Source: Planctomycetaceae bacterium
GTDB taxonomy: Bacteria; Planctomycetota; Planctomycetia; Pirellulales; UBA1268
DNA: 21,740 nucleotides
Direction of reading: 5' to 3'
NCBI GenBank assembly: GCA_005789975.1
Contig: SXWC01000104.1
Location: 1-21,740 of the forward strand
Part shown: positions 15,178-21,740 of the stretch, in pieces
Layout of the letters: every line of letters starts with the position of its first letter
Numbering within the stretch: position 1 is the stretch's first letter
Translations under genes and position numbers: made by a program
Notes under the pieces: generated by a model
Database searches by the model: none
The model's input: the letters and a program-made list of their open reading frames with translations, nothing else
Told to the model about the DNA's origin: nothing

Positions 15178-16041
15178 TCACGCGTTTCCGGCGGCGGCAT
15201 CGACCGCCTTCCAGGGATCGGGCGGCTCGATGAGGCACGCCGCACGAAGCCGGGTCGTTTCGAGCGTGGTATGTCGCGGCACATGCTCGAGGACCAGGCT
15301 CGCTTCGGCGACCGTGGTCGGCCGCACCAAGTCGGCAGGGAAGCCCCAGATGCTCGCCAGACGGCTTGCCACGTCGGCGTAACTCACGTCGGCGGTCGCT
15401 GACACCTGCAGGATCCCGGGCAAGTTCGAGCGAACTGCCACAGCGATCGCGTTGCCTGCGAGGGATGGTGAAACCGGTGCGAACATCAGGTCGGCCAACG
15501 GCCTCACCGTCTCGCTGCGGGCGAGTGCCTGTCGCCACCGCACGACGACTGCCAACGTCCGACTGAGCACCTTTGTGAGCCGAACAACCGTCGCCATCTC
15601 GCCGAGCTGGAGAATTGCTTCTTCGGCATCGGCCTTCATCCTGCCGTAGGCGGTTCGGGGGCAGCGAGCCGCCTCCGCTGGGGTGCGGGCGAGAGTGCCG
15701 TCGAATACGAGGTTCGTCGAAAGCAGCAGGACGCGGGCTCCAGTGCCGACGAGACGATGCGCGAGTTCGACCGTCGCCTCGACGTTCACCAACCGGGCCG
15801 CTTCTGGATGACGTCGGCATTCCTCGGTGGAGGTCACGGCGGCGCAGAGCACCGCGGCCGAAAGCCCCTTAGGCAGCGTCCAAGACGTCGATGAGGCGGC
15901 CAGATCAAGCGGCAGCGATCCCGGCGTGCCCCGCCGACTCGTGCAGATGACACGCACGCCCGTCGCGGCCAAACGCGACGCCGTGACGGCACCAAGCATG
16001 CCGTCGCCTCCCACTACAAGCACCGCGCCATCAGCCGCCAT
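15178..16041 (-). CDS. RmlD-like NAD(P)-dependent sugar-nucleotide reductase
   Basis: The 287-residue protein is an extended short-chain dehydrogenase of the RmlD type, which reduces a keto group on a nucleotide sugar such as dTDP-4-keto-rhamnose. It shows VVGGDGMLGAVTASRL (9-24, Rossmann loop), STNLVFDGT (108-116, where RmlD has SDYVFDG) and YGRMKADAE (132-140) with the catalytic Tyr132 and Lys136. The C-terminal half is divergent, so the substrate is uncertain. The ATG at 16041 has GAGG eight bases upstream. The preceding gene on this strand, an MDR dehydrogenase, ends 24 bases before, so the two form an operon. It converges with the GT2 gene across an 11-base gap. Confidence 0.8.
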   Translation of the reverse strand: MAADGAVLVVGGDGMLGAVTASRLAATGVRVICTSRRGTPGSLPLDLAASSTSWTLPKGLSAAVLCAAVTSTEECRRHPEAARLVNVEATVELAHRLVGTGARVLLLSTNLVFDGTLARTPAEAARCPRTAYGRMKADAEEAILQLGEMATVVRLTKVLSRTLAVVVRWRQALARSETVRPLADLMFAPVSPSLAGNAIAVAVRSNLPGILQVSATADVSYADVASRLASIWGFPADLVRPTTVAEASLVLEHVPRHTTLETTRLRAACLIEPPDPWKAVDAAAGNA

Positions 16042-16065
16042 GCGCTCGTCCTCGTTGGCATGCCG

Positions 16066-17109
16066 TTAGGCGTGTGGGAAGTGAATAATGGCTCGTCCGG
16101 CGAGCCGCCCGCTGGTCATATCGGCTATGGCTTCATTGATCTGATCGAGGCCATACCGGCGGCCGACCACCCCGGCCAGTGATAGCCGACCGTCCCGGAT
16201 CAGCCTTACGTAGCGTGGGATGTCGATATCTGGCCGGCACTCGCCGCCGTGCGAGCCAACGAGCCGCTTGTCGAAGTGTAATGGCAGCGTGGCGATCGCC
16301 GCCGTGGCCCCCTTGGGAGGCACTCCGACGAGCACGGTGCGGCCTCGCGGGGCGGTGAGCCGGCTCGCGAGCGAAATCACATCGACGTTTCCGGTGTTGT
16401 CAATCGCCACGTCGGCCCCTTCGGGGCCAACGATCCGCTCGAGTTCGGCCGCCACGTCGCTCACCCGTGAGTTGACTGTATGCGTCGCCCCCAATAATTT
16501 CGCCAGTTCAAGCCGGTTGTCGAAAACGTCGATCGCCACCACGGGATTGGCCCCGGCGAGCACGGCAGCCTGGACGATGGACAAACCGATGCCCCCGGCT
16601 CCGAAAACGGCGAGAGACTCGCCGATGGCGAGCCGGGCGTTGTTGGTCACCACCCCGAAGGCCGTGGTGATCGCGCACCCGAACAAGGCCGCCGACTCGG
16701 GATCGAGGTCCGCTGGCACCGCCGTCAGGCGATTCTCCGACACGATGGCATGGTCATTGAAGGTGGTTACCCAGCCGGCATTGACGGGCCCGATCGACGA
16801 CTCGTAGACGGGCGTCACTGACTCGAGCCCGGCTCCCTTCCTCCAGTGGAGCACCACGCGGTCCCCCGGCCTGACCGCGCAGACCCCCTCCCCGACCTCC
16901 ACGACCTCGCCACAGCCCTCGTGGCCAAGAAGGTGCGGCAGGAACCGGTCGGGACCCTTGACGCCGTTGATCTCCCCCACCTGCGATCCGCAGATCCCGC
17001 TGGCGAGCACGCGGACGAGCACCTGCCCCAACTTCGGAGCAGGCACTTGAATGGCCTCGATCACGAGGGGGCGACGCTGCTCGACCAAAATCGCGGCACG
17101 GGCTCTCAT
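16066..17109 (-). CDS. Zinc-dependent MDR-family alcohol dehydrogenase
   Basis: The 347-residue protein belongs to the medium-chain dehydrogenases, which oxidise alcohols or reduce carbonyls with NAD(P). The catalytic zinc ligands are Cys40 (SGICGSQ), His63 with Glu64 (LGHEGCGEVVEVG), and Cys145 (LFGCAITTAFGV). The Rossmann loop is GAGGIG (170-175), followed by AIDVFDNRLELAKLLGATHTV. The segment at about 88-120, where typical members carry four structural-zinc cysteines, has none. GAGGAG ends three bases before the ATG at 17109 and decides the start over an upstream one. It is the first gene of a pair with the RmlD-like reductase and is divergent from the methyltransferase operon, so a role in making a sugar or polyol precursor is likely but unproven. 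Confidence 0.85.
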   Translation of the reverse strand: MRARAAILVEQRRPLVIEAIQVPAPKLGQVLVRVLASGICGSQVGEINGVKGPDRFLPHLLGHEGCGEVVEVGEGVCAVRPGDRVVLHWRKGAGLESVTPVYESSIGPVNAGWVTTFNDHAIVSENRLTAVPADLDPESAALFGCAITTAFGVVTNNARLAIGESLAVFGAGGIGLSIVQAAVLAGANPVVAIDVFDNRLELAKLLGATHTVNSRVSDVAAELERIVGPEGADVAIDNTGNVDVISLASRLTAPRGRTVLVGVPPKGATAAIATLPLHFDKRLVGSHGGECRPDIDIPRYVRLIRDGRLSLAGVVGRRYGLDQINEAIADMTSGRLAGRAIIHFPHA

Positions 17110-17173
17110 GATCTCCTCACTGGAAGTCAGCCGACATTTCGTACACTGGTGGCCGCGGCGGGAGACGCCCCGA

Positions 17174-17201
17174 TTGACCATGCCGCTGGTGTACGACAAA
17201 T
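17174..17201 (+). promoter_or_regulatory. Weak promoter candidate for the methyltransferase-E1 operon
   Basis: TTGACC (17174-17179) matches the sigma-70 -35 box at five of six positions. It is followed after 16 bases by ACAAAT (17196-17201), a poor -10. Transcription would begin near 17208, giving a very short leader before the ATG at 17221. The position in a 111-base divergent gap makes a promoter necessary somewhere here, but this exact site is tentative. Confidence 0.25.
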
Positions 17202-17220
17202 CCGGACATGAGTGAAGCGC

Positions 17221-17880
17221 ATGGGCTGCGAGATTGATCTCCTGGCGAATTACCCAAAGCCCAGGCGAGACGTGGCGGCACGGGGAACCGCGAAGACCGA
17301 GGCCGACCGGGCGATCGCCCGGCGTTTTGACCGGGAGTTCTTCGATGGCCAACGGAGCACGGGGTATGGCGGCTTCTCCTACCATCCGCGGTTCTGGCAG
17401 CCCGTCATCCCGACGTTCCAGCGGCACTTCGGCCTGACGGCTGCGTCATCGGTGCTCGACGTCGGGTGCGCGAAGGGCTTTATGCTCCACGACCTCGCGG
17501 AACTGATCCCGGGCATCACCGTCAAAGGGATTGATGTCTCGACCTACGCCATCGAGAACGCCATCGACTCAATGAAACCTCACCTGGTGGTGGCCGACGC
17601 CAGGGAACTGCCGTTCGACGACGCATCCTTCGACGTCGTGATCGCCGTCAACACCGTTCATAATCTCGATCGCCCGGACCTAATTCGGTCGCTCCAGGAG
17701 ATCGAGCGTGTCAAACGGCGAGCCGCGTTCGTCACGGTCGATGCCTATCGCACCGAGGAGGAGCGGGAGCGAATGGAGAATTGGAATCTGACGGCGCGCA
17801 CCATCCTTTCGGTGCCAGAGTGGGAACGACTTTTTGCCGAAGCGGGCTACACGGGAGACTACTTCTGGTTCATGCCATGA
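17221..17880 (+). CDS. SAM-dependent methyltransferase (class I)
   Basis: The 219-residue protein has a class I methyltransferase core. Motif I is VLDVGCAKGFML (78-89), the acidic ribose-binding Asp is in VKGIDVSTYAIENA, motif II/III is in LPFDDASFDVVIAVNTVHNL, and later strands end in AFVTVDAYRTEEE. The N-terminal block with DLLANYPKPRRD and REFFDGQRSTGYGGF precedes the core and is typical of a group I associate with surface-sugar gene clusters. I prefer the ATG at 17221; a GTG at 17212 would add three residues. Its stop overlaps the E1-alpha start as ATGA. A C-, N- or O-methyl group on a sugar precursor is a reasonable inference. The substrate is unknown. Confidence 0.85.
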   Translation: MGCEIDLLANYPKPRRDVAARGTAKTEADRAIARRFDREFFDGQRSTGYGGFSYHPRFWQPVIPTFQRHFGLTAASSVLDVGCAKGFMLHDLAELIPGITVKGIDVSTYAIENAIDSMKPHLVVADARELPFDDASFDVVIAVNTVHNLDRPDLIRSLQEIERVKRRAAFVTVDAYRTEEERERMENWNLTARTILSVPEWERLFAEAGYTGDYFWFMP

Positions 17881-18875
17881 CCGATGCAGACTGTGCCCGG
17901 GCCATTCCATGCCGTGATCTCCTTTTTCAGATGAAGCGCCTTCGTAGCCTGGAGGAGTCGATCGCGGAACGCTATCCCGAGGGCCGCATGCGGTGCCCGG
18001 TGCACCTGTCCACCGGCCAGGAAGCGGTCAGCGCGGCGGTAGGACTGACTCTGCGGCCGACCGACCTGGCGGTGAGCGGTCACCGGGCCCACACCCACTA
18101 TCTGGGCAAGGGGGGCTCGATGCAGCGGATGCTCGCCGAGATCTACGGCAAGGCCTCCGGTTGTAGCCGTGGCAAGGGGGGATCGATGCACCTGATAGAC
18201 GAATCGATCGGATTCAAGGGGAGCACGGCGATCGTGGGAGGCACGGTGCCCGTCGGCACCGGTCTGGGCCTGTCGATTCGCCGACGTGGCTCCGACCAGG
18301 TGGCCTGCGTCTTTCTCGGCGACGCGGTTGTGGAGGAAGGAGTCTTCTTCGAATCGGTGAACTTCGCGGTACTTCACCGGCTCCCGGTGCTCTACGTCTG
18401 CGAAAACAACTTGTTCTCCGTCTACTCTCCGCTCCGGGTTCGCCAGCCTGCCGGGCGGGCAATTCATCGGATGGTCGCCGGTCTTGGCATCCCCACTGCC
18501 GCCGGTGACGGAAACGATCCGGAGGCCGTGTACATGACTTGCCTTGATGCGGTCAACGGGATTCGAGCCGGCCGAGGTCCCGTGTTCGTCGAGTTCGCGA
18601 CCTATCGGTGGCGTGAGCACTGTGGCCCTAACTTCGACAATGACATCGGCTACCGCACGGAGGACGAGTTTCTTGCCTGGAAGGATCGTGACCCCCTCGC
18701 TGCCTATCAGCGGCGGCTCATCGATCAGGGCGTGGTCAGCGTGTCCGACGTCGCCGCAATGGATCGGGCGGTGGAAGAAGAGGTGGTGGCGGCATTCGCC
18801 TTTGCGGAGTCTTCTCCCTTCCCGAATCGTGAGACGGCGGCCGACGACGTCTATTCGAGGGGAGCCAACTCATGA
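17877..18875 (+). CDS. Thiamine-diphosphate enzyme, E1-alpha-like subunit
   Basis: The 332-residue protein matches the alpha subunit of 2-oxoacid/acetoin dehydrogenase E1 components, which bind thiamine diphosphate with magnesium. Seen are CPVHLSTGQEAV (40-51), VSGHRAHTHYLGKGG (66-80), RGKGGSMHLID (98-108) and the ThDP motif from GDA (148-150) to ENN (176-178). In the standard motif the third residue is Gly, and here it is Ala150. YRWREHCGPNFDNDIGYRT (243-261) is characteristic of a branch I associate with polysaccharide loci. The ATG at 17877 overlaps the methyltransferase stop by four bases, and its own stop overlaps the E1-beta start in the same way. No E2 or E3 gene is nearby, so it may not feed a dehydrogenase complex. 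The exact reaction is unknown. Confidence 0.85.
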   Translation: MTDADCARAIPCRDLLFQMKRLRSLEESIAERYPEGRMRCPVHLSTGQEAVSAAVGLTLRPTDLAVSGHRAHTHYLGKGGSMQRMLAEIYGKASGCSRGKGGSMHLIDESIGFKGSTAIVGGTVPVGTGLGLSIRRRGSDQVACVFLGDAVVEEGVFFESVNFAVLHRLPVLYVCENNLFSVYSPLRVRQPAGRAIHRMVAGLGIPTAAGDGNDPEAVYMTCLDAVNGIRAGRGPVFVEFATYRWREHCGPNFDNDIGYRTEDEFLAWKDRDPLAAYQRRLIDQGVVSVSDVAAMDRAVEEEVVAAFAFAESSPFPNRETAADDVYSRGANS

Positions 18876-19933
18876 ACCGCCAGATATCGTTTGCTCAGGC
18901 GATCAACGAGGGCACCCGGATCGCGATGGAGTCCGATCCCGCCATGCTCTGCTTCGGTCTGGGAATGGACGATCCCAAGCGAATCTTCGGGACTACTGTG
19001 GGCCTCGCGGAAGCCTTCGGACATGAGCGGGTCTTCGACATGCCGACCTCTGAGGCGGGCATGACCGGCATCGCGATCGGAGCATCGCTCGACGGCACTC
19101 GATGCCTGATGACACATCAGCGCCTCGACTTCTTCCTGCTTGCGCTCGACCAACTCGTCAACAATGCGGCCAAGTGGCAGTACATGTTCGGTGGCCACTC
19201 CTCGCCGGTGCGGCTCGTCATCCGCCTGATACTGGGGCGCGGCTGGGGCCAGGGGCCGACGCACTCCCAGAGCCTACAGTCATGGTTCGCTCATGTGCCT
19301 GGACTCAAGGTCGTGATGCCCACGTTTCCCGCAGACGCCAAGGGACTGCTCCTTGCGAGCGTCTTCGACGACAACCCGGTCTTGTTTCTCGAGCATCGCT
19401 GGCTCCATAACCTGCAGGGTTCCGTCCCGGATGGCGACCACCGTGTGCCACTCGGACGGGCCACGGTGCTCGCGCAGGGCTCGGACATCACCGTCGTGGC
19501 AATGTCCTACATGACCATAGAAGCCGTGCACGCGGTCAATGTCCTGCGTGAAGCTGGCGTTTCGGTCGATCTTATCGATCTGCGGTCGATCCGACCGCTC
19601 GACTGGGAAACAGTGCTCGGATCCGTTCGCAAGACGGGTCGGCTCCTCGCGATCGACACCTCGCACGCCATGTGCTCGGTGGCGAGCGAGATCGTGGCGA
19701 CGGCGGCGTGCGAGTGCTTCGCCAACCTGAAGTCGGCTCCGCGCCGCCTGACGGTTCCAGACCATCCTTTGCCGACGAGTCCCGCACTCGCGGAAGCATT
19801 CTATCCGCGGGCCGAAGACATCGTCGAGGCGGTGGCCGACATGGTCGGCAAGCAGATCAACACCGACGGGCTTGTGTCCGCCCGCATCACGCCCCACGAC
19901 GTGCCCGGCAACTGGTTCAAAGGCCCGTTCTGA
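18872..19933 (+). CDS. Thiamine-diphosphate enzyme, E1-beta-like subunit
   Basis: The 353-residue protein matches the beta subunit of E1 components (transketolase-like pyrimidine-binding domain, then the C-terminal transketolase domain). PTSEAGMTGIAIGASLDG (58-75) carries Glu61, the residue expected to activate the ThDP pyrimidine. GPTHSQSLQSWFAHVPGLKV (128-147) holds the His131 found near the active site of E1-beta. The second domain includes DITVVAMSYMTIEAV and VDLIDLRSIRPLDWE. The end (DVPGNWFKGPF) extends slightly beyond pyruvate dehydrogenase beta subunits. The ATG at 18872 overlaps the alpha stop by four bases and has GAGGGGAG seven bases upstream, so equal translation of the two subunits is expected. 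The two would form an alpha2beta2 enzyme. Confidence 0.87.
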   Translation: MNRQISFAQAINEGTRIAMESDPAMLCFGLGMDDPKRIFGTTVGLAEAFGHERVFDMPTSEAGMTGIAIGASLDGTRCLMTHQRLDFFLLALDQLVNNAAKWQYMFGGHSSPVRLVIRLILGRGWGQGPTHSQSLQSWFAHVPGLKVVMPTFPADAKGLLLASVFDDNPVLFLEHRWLHNLQGSVPDGDHRVPLGRATVLAQGSDITVVAMSYMTIEAVHAVNVLREAGVSVDLIDLRSIRPLDWETVLGSVRKTGRLLAIDTSHAMCSVASEIVATAACECFANLKSAPRRLTVPDHPLPTSPALAEAFYPRAEDIVEAVADMVGKQINTDGLVSARITPHDVPGNWFKGPF

Positions 19934-19979
19934 ATCGATCCCGCGACTCTCGGCCCCTTCTTTTAGTCCGGCCACCACA

Positions 19980-20975
19980 TCATGGCTTGTGGACGTAGGC
20001 GGCCGGCACGGCCTTGAGGCGATCGAGATTCTTCTTCAGCCAGTCGATCGTCTCGGCGATCACGTCGGCGACCGTGAGCCTGGGCTCCCAGCCAAACTCC
20101 GCCCGGGCCTTCGTGCAGTCGAGCAGGTAGGCGGGGTCCTGGGCGAGCCGCGGAGGCGTGGTCTCGACCGCGTCCTCGAACCGGGCTCCGAGCTGGCGAC
20201 AGATCTCCTCCACGACCTCGCGGATCGTCTGATTCTTGTCGGTGGCGAGGTGATAGACGTCGCCCGGGATGCCGCGGCGGGCGACGTCGAGCGTGCCACG
20301 GGAGACGTCGGCCATGTGGATGAACGACCGCACGCTGGTGCCGCCCCCTTCGAGCCGAAGCTTCTCGCCGGTCAACACGCAGTAGACCGTCCGCGGGATG
20401 ATCCGGTAGAGCGGCTGCCCGGGCCCGCAGACGTTCGCCGCCCGAGTGAAGGCCACCGGGAATCCGTAGGCCTTGCGGTAGGCCTGGAGGTTCATGTCGC
20501 AGGCCGCCTTCGACACGGCGTAGGGCGTGCTCGGATTGAACGGAGCCGTCTCCTTCACCAGGCCGCTCGTGCTGCCGTAGACCTCGGGCGTCGAGATCTG
20601 CACGAACTTCTTCAGGAAGTCCATCCGACGAAAGCGGTCGATGAGCCGGGCGGTGGCCACCACGTTGGTCTCATACCAGTGTTCGGGATGGTCCCAGCTC
20701 TGGGCGACCATGCTCTGGGCCGCGAAGTTGACGACGAACTCCGGCCGGGCCTCGCGGACCACTCCCTCGATCCGGTCGAGGTCGCGGTTGAAGTCGAGGG
20801 CATGAAACGTGAACCGGTCGTGCGGGGCCCACTTGTAGGGAAGCAGCGCCTCGTCGGGCTCGGGCGAGCGGCTGATGCCGATCACCCGGGCCCCGTTGGC
20901 AAGCGCGGTGGCGACGAACGTCGCCCCCGAGAACGAGTTGCTGCCAAGGACGACGAAGGTTTCAGCTGCGGACAT
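19980..20975 (-). CDS. Extended-SDR nucleotide-sugar dehydratase/epimerase
   Basis: The 331-residue protein resembles GDP-mannose and dTDP-glucose 4,6-dehydratases. It has a Rossmann loop GSNSFSG (11-17), NFAAQSMVAQSWDHP (83-97), STPEVYG (128-134) and the catalytic YAVSK (152-156). In dTDP-glucose 4,6-dehydratase the active-site loop reads TDE and in GDP-mannose dehydratase TSE. Here Pro130 replaces the acid/base Asp or Ser while Glu131 is kept, so dehydratase activity is doubtful and epimerase or another reaction is possible. NVCGPGQPLYRIIPRT and FIHMADVSRG are normal substrate-domain elements. The ATG at 20975 lies four bases after the stop of the upstream SDR gene, so the two are co-transcribed. 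The gene converges with E1-beta over a 46-base gap. Confidence 0.82.
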   Translation of the reverse strand: MSAAETFVVLGSNSFSGATFVATALANGARVIGISRSPEPDEALLPYKWAPHDRFTFHALDFNRDLDRIEGVVREARPEFVVNFAAQSMVAQSWDHPEHWYETNVVATARLIDRFRRMDFLKKFVQISTPEVYGSTSGLVKETAPFNPSTPYAVSKAACDMNLQAYRKAYGFPVAFTRAANVCGPGQPLYRIIPRTVYCVLTGEKLRLEGGGTSVRSFIHMADVSRGTLDVARRGIPGDVYHLATDKNQTIREVVEEICRQLGARFEDAVETTPPRLAQDPAYLLDCTKARAEFGWEPRLTVADVIAETIDWLKKNLDRLKAVPAAYVHKP

Positions 20976-20979
20976 GGGC

Positions 20980-21740
20980 TTATTGGAGATGAACGGCCTT
21001 CATCGTCTTGATGTTGGAATACCGGGTGTCGGTCATCGAGTCGGGGAGCTTTCCGGCCTTGAAGGCCTTGATCAGGTCACGGGCCCCGTCCTCGATCGTC
21101 CGCTTCGGCACGAAGCCGAGCACCCGCTGGATCTTGTCGGAGTTGATCCGGTAGGAGCGGATGTCGTCGGAGGGCGTGGTCACGATCTCGATCTCCCCCT
21201 TCTCCGGCATCTCCTCGGCGACAACCTTCCGCACCACCTCGGCCGTCTCCGCGACGGAATAGTTCTGGTAGCCGGCGTTGAAGATCTGCCCGGCGATCTT
21301 GTCCTCGGGAGCCTCGAGGAGCAGGCAGTAGAGGTCCACCATGTCGTGCATGTGGAGGTTGGGCCGCATCTGCACGCCGCCGAAGACGGTGATTTTGCCG
21401 TTGTTGACGGCGTGGTTCGTGAGAATGTTGACCGTCAGGTCGAGCCGCTGCCGGGGCGAGTAGCCGCAGATCGTCGCCGGCCGCACGGAGACGGTCGTGA
21501 ACGTGGGGCACTGCTCCGCGAACAGCACGGGCTCGCAGGCCGCCTTGTACTTGTTGTAGAGCGACACCGGCACGAGCGGGTGCTCTTCCGTGACCTGGGG
21601 CGAGTCGCTCACGCCGTAGACGCTGCCGGAGGAGGCGAAGATGAACCGCCGCACGCCCGCCTCCTTGGCGGCCTTCACGCAGGGTCCGAAGGAGTCGAAG
21701 TTGACCGACTTCGAGAGGTCGGGATCGAGCTCCACGCTCG
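20980..21740 (-). CDS. NAD-dependent epimerase/dehydratase (5' end outside window)
   Basis: About 253 codons of an extended SDR are present. The Rossmann loop lies beyond the right edge, and the reading frame is still open at base 21740, so the ATG at 21735 is unlikely to be the true start. Motifs visible are FIFASSGSVYG, YNKYKAACE with the catalytic Tyr and Lys, RPATICGYSPRQR, NLHMHDMVDLY and IFNAGYQNYSVAETAEVV. These fit nucleotide-sugar epimerases of the UDP-glucose 4-epimerase or NAD-dependent dehydratase group. The C-terminal block with DDIRSYRINSDKIQRVLGF (near the last 70 residues) is common in polysaccharide-locus SDRs. It precedes the second SDR by four bases. The substrate is not known. 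Confidence 0.82.
   Translation of the reverse strand, partial: SVELDPDLSKSVNFDSFGPCVKAAKEAGVRRFIFASSGSVYGVSDSPQVTEEHPLVPVSLYNKYKAACEPVLFAEQCPTFTTVSVRPATICGYSPRQRLDLTVNILTNHAVNNGKITVFGGVQMRPNLHMHDMVDLYCLLLEAPEDKIAGQIFNAGYQNYSVAETAEVVRKVVAEEMPEKGEIEIVTTPSDDIRSYRINSDKIQRVLGFVPKRTIEDGARDLIKAFKAGKLPDSMTDTRYSNIKTMKAVHLQ

Noticed and set aside
19934..19979. GGCC...GGCC pair with a T-rich loop between E1-beta and the SDR gene
   Set aside because: Only four base pairs can form and the T-rich run lies in the loop, not after the stem.
1..21740. Search by eye for CRISPR arrays, tRNA, rRNA, insertion sequences and phage genes
   Set aside because: No spaced direct repeats, cloverleaf-like sequences, transposase motifs or terminal inverted repeats were seen. 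A dedicated tRNA/ncRNA scan was not possible here.

Overview
The window is GC-rich (a sampled 60-base line at 10201-10260 has 39 G/C) and holds densely packed bacterial genes on both strands. A planctomycete or related lineage is my guess, not something the sequence proves. It rests on high GC, many GTG starts and few clear Shine-Dalgarno sites, a pyrophosphate-type phosphofructokinase, a Gly/Trp/Cys-rich exported protein, and scattered TPR and GT-C membrane proteins. I saw no rRNA, tRNA, CRISPR array, insertion sequence or prophage gene. No gene-free stretch exceeds 200 bases; the longest are 13111-13292 and 6109-6260.

Left part (1-6108), core metabolism: the 3' end of accC (biotin carboxylase) is followed 19 bases later by a PPi-type phosphofructokinase. 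Convergent to these is a minus-strand run, read right to left: an exported Gly/Trp/Cys-rich protein, hisD, hisC and hisB. The histidine genes supply steps 7, 8 and 9/10 of the pathway. HisB has only the dehydratase domain, so the histidinol-phosphate phosphatase must come from another gene.

Middle part (6261-13110), envelope glycosylation and housekeeping: a transglutaminase-like protein and a DPM1-like polyprenyl-phosphate mannosyltransferase lie on the plus strand. They face two adjacent minus-strand multi-pass membrane proteins: a TMTC-like GT-C protein with C-terminal TPRs, and a GT-C/YfhO-like protein. A working hypothesis is that the DPM1-like enzyme makes a lipid-linked sugar which the GT-C proteins use outside the membrane. 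A HAD-IIIA phosphatase and an L-2-hydroxyglutarate dehydrogenase/oxidase (lhgO) converge next, with overlapping 3' ends.

Right part (13293-21740), a probable surface-glycan locus of locally lower GC: two small proteins, each with three predicted membrane helices and a winged-helix-like tail, sit directly before a family-2 glycosyltransferase. Next come a minus-strand pair (MDR dehydrogenase, then an RmlD-like reductase) and a divergent, tightly overlapped plus-strand operon (SAM methyltransferase, E1-alpha-like and E1-beta-like thiamine-diphosphate enzyme subunits). Two extended-SDR nucleotide-sugar enzymes follow on the minus strand, the last cut by the window edge. An E1-type pair with no lipoyl E2 or E3 gene nearby, embedded among sugar-nucleotide enzymes, is the best candidate here for an undescribed pathway: perhaps two-carbon or acyl transfer onto a sugar or small precursor. 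That function is inference.
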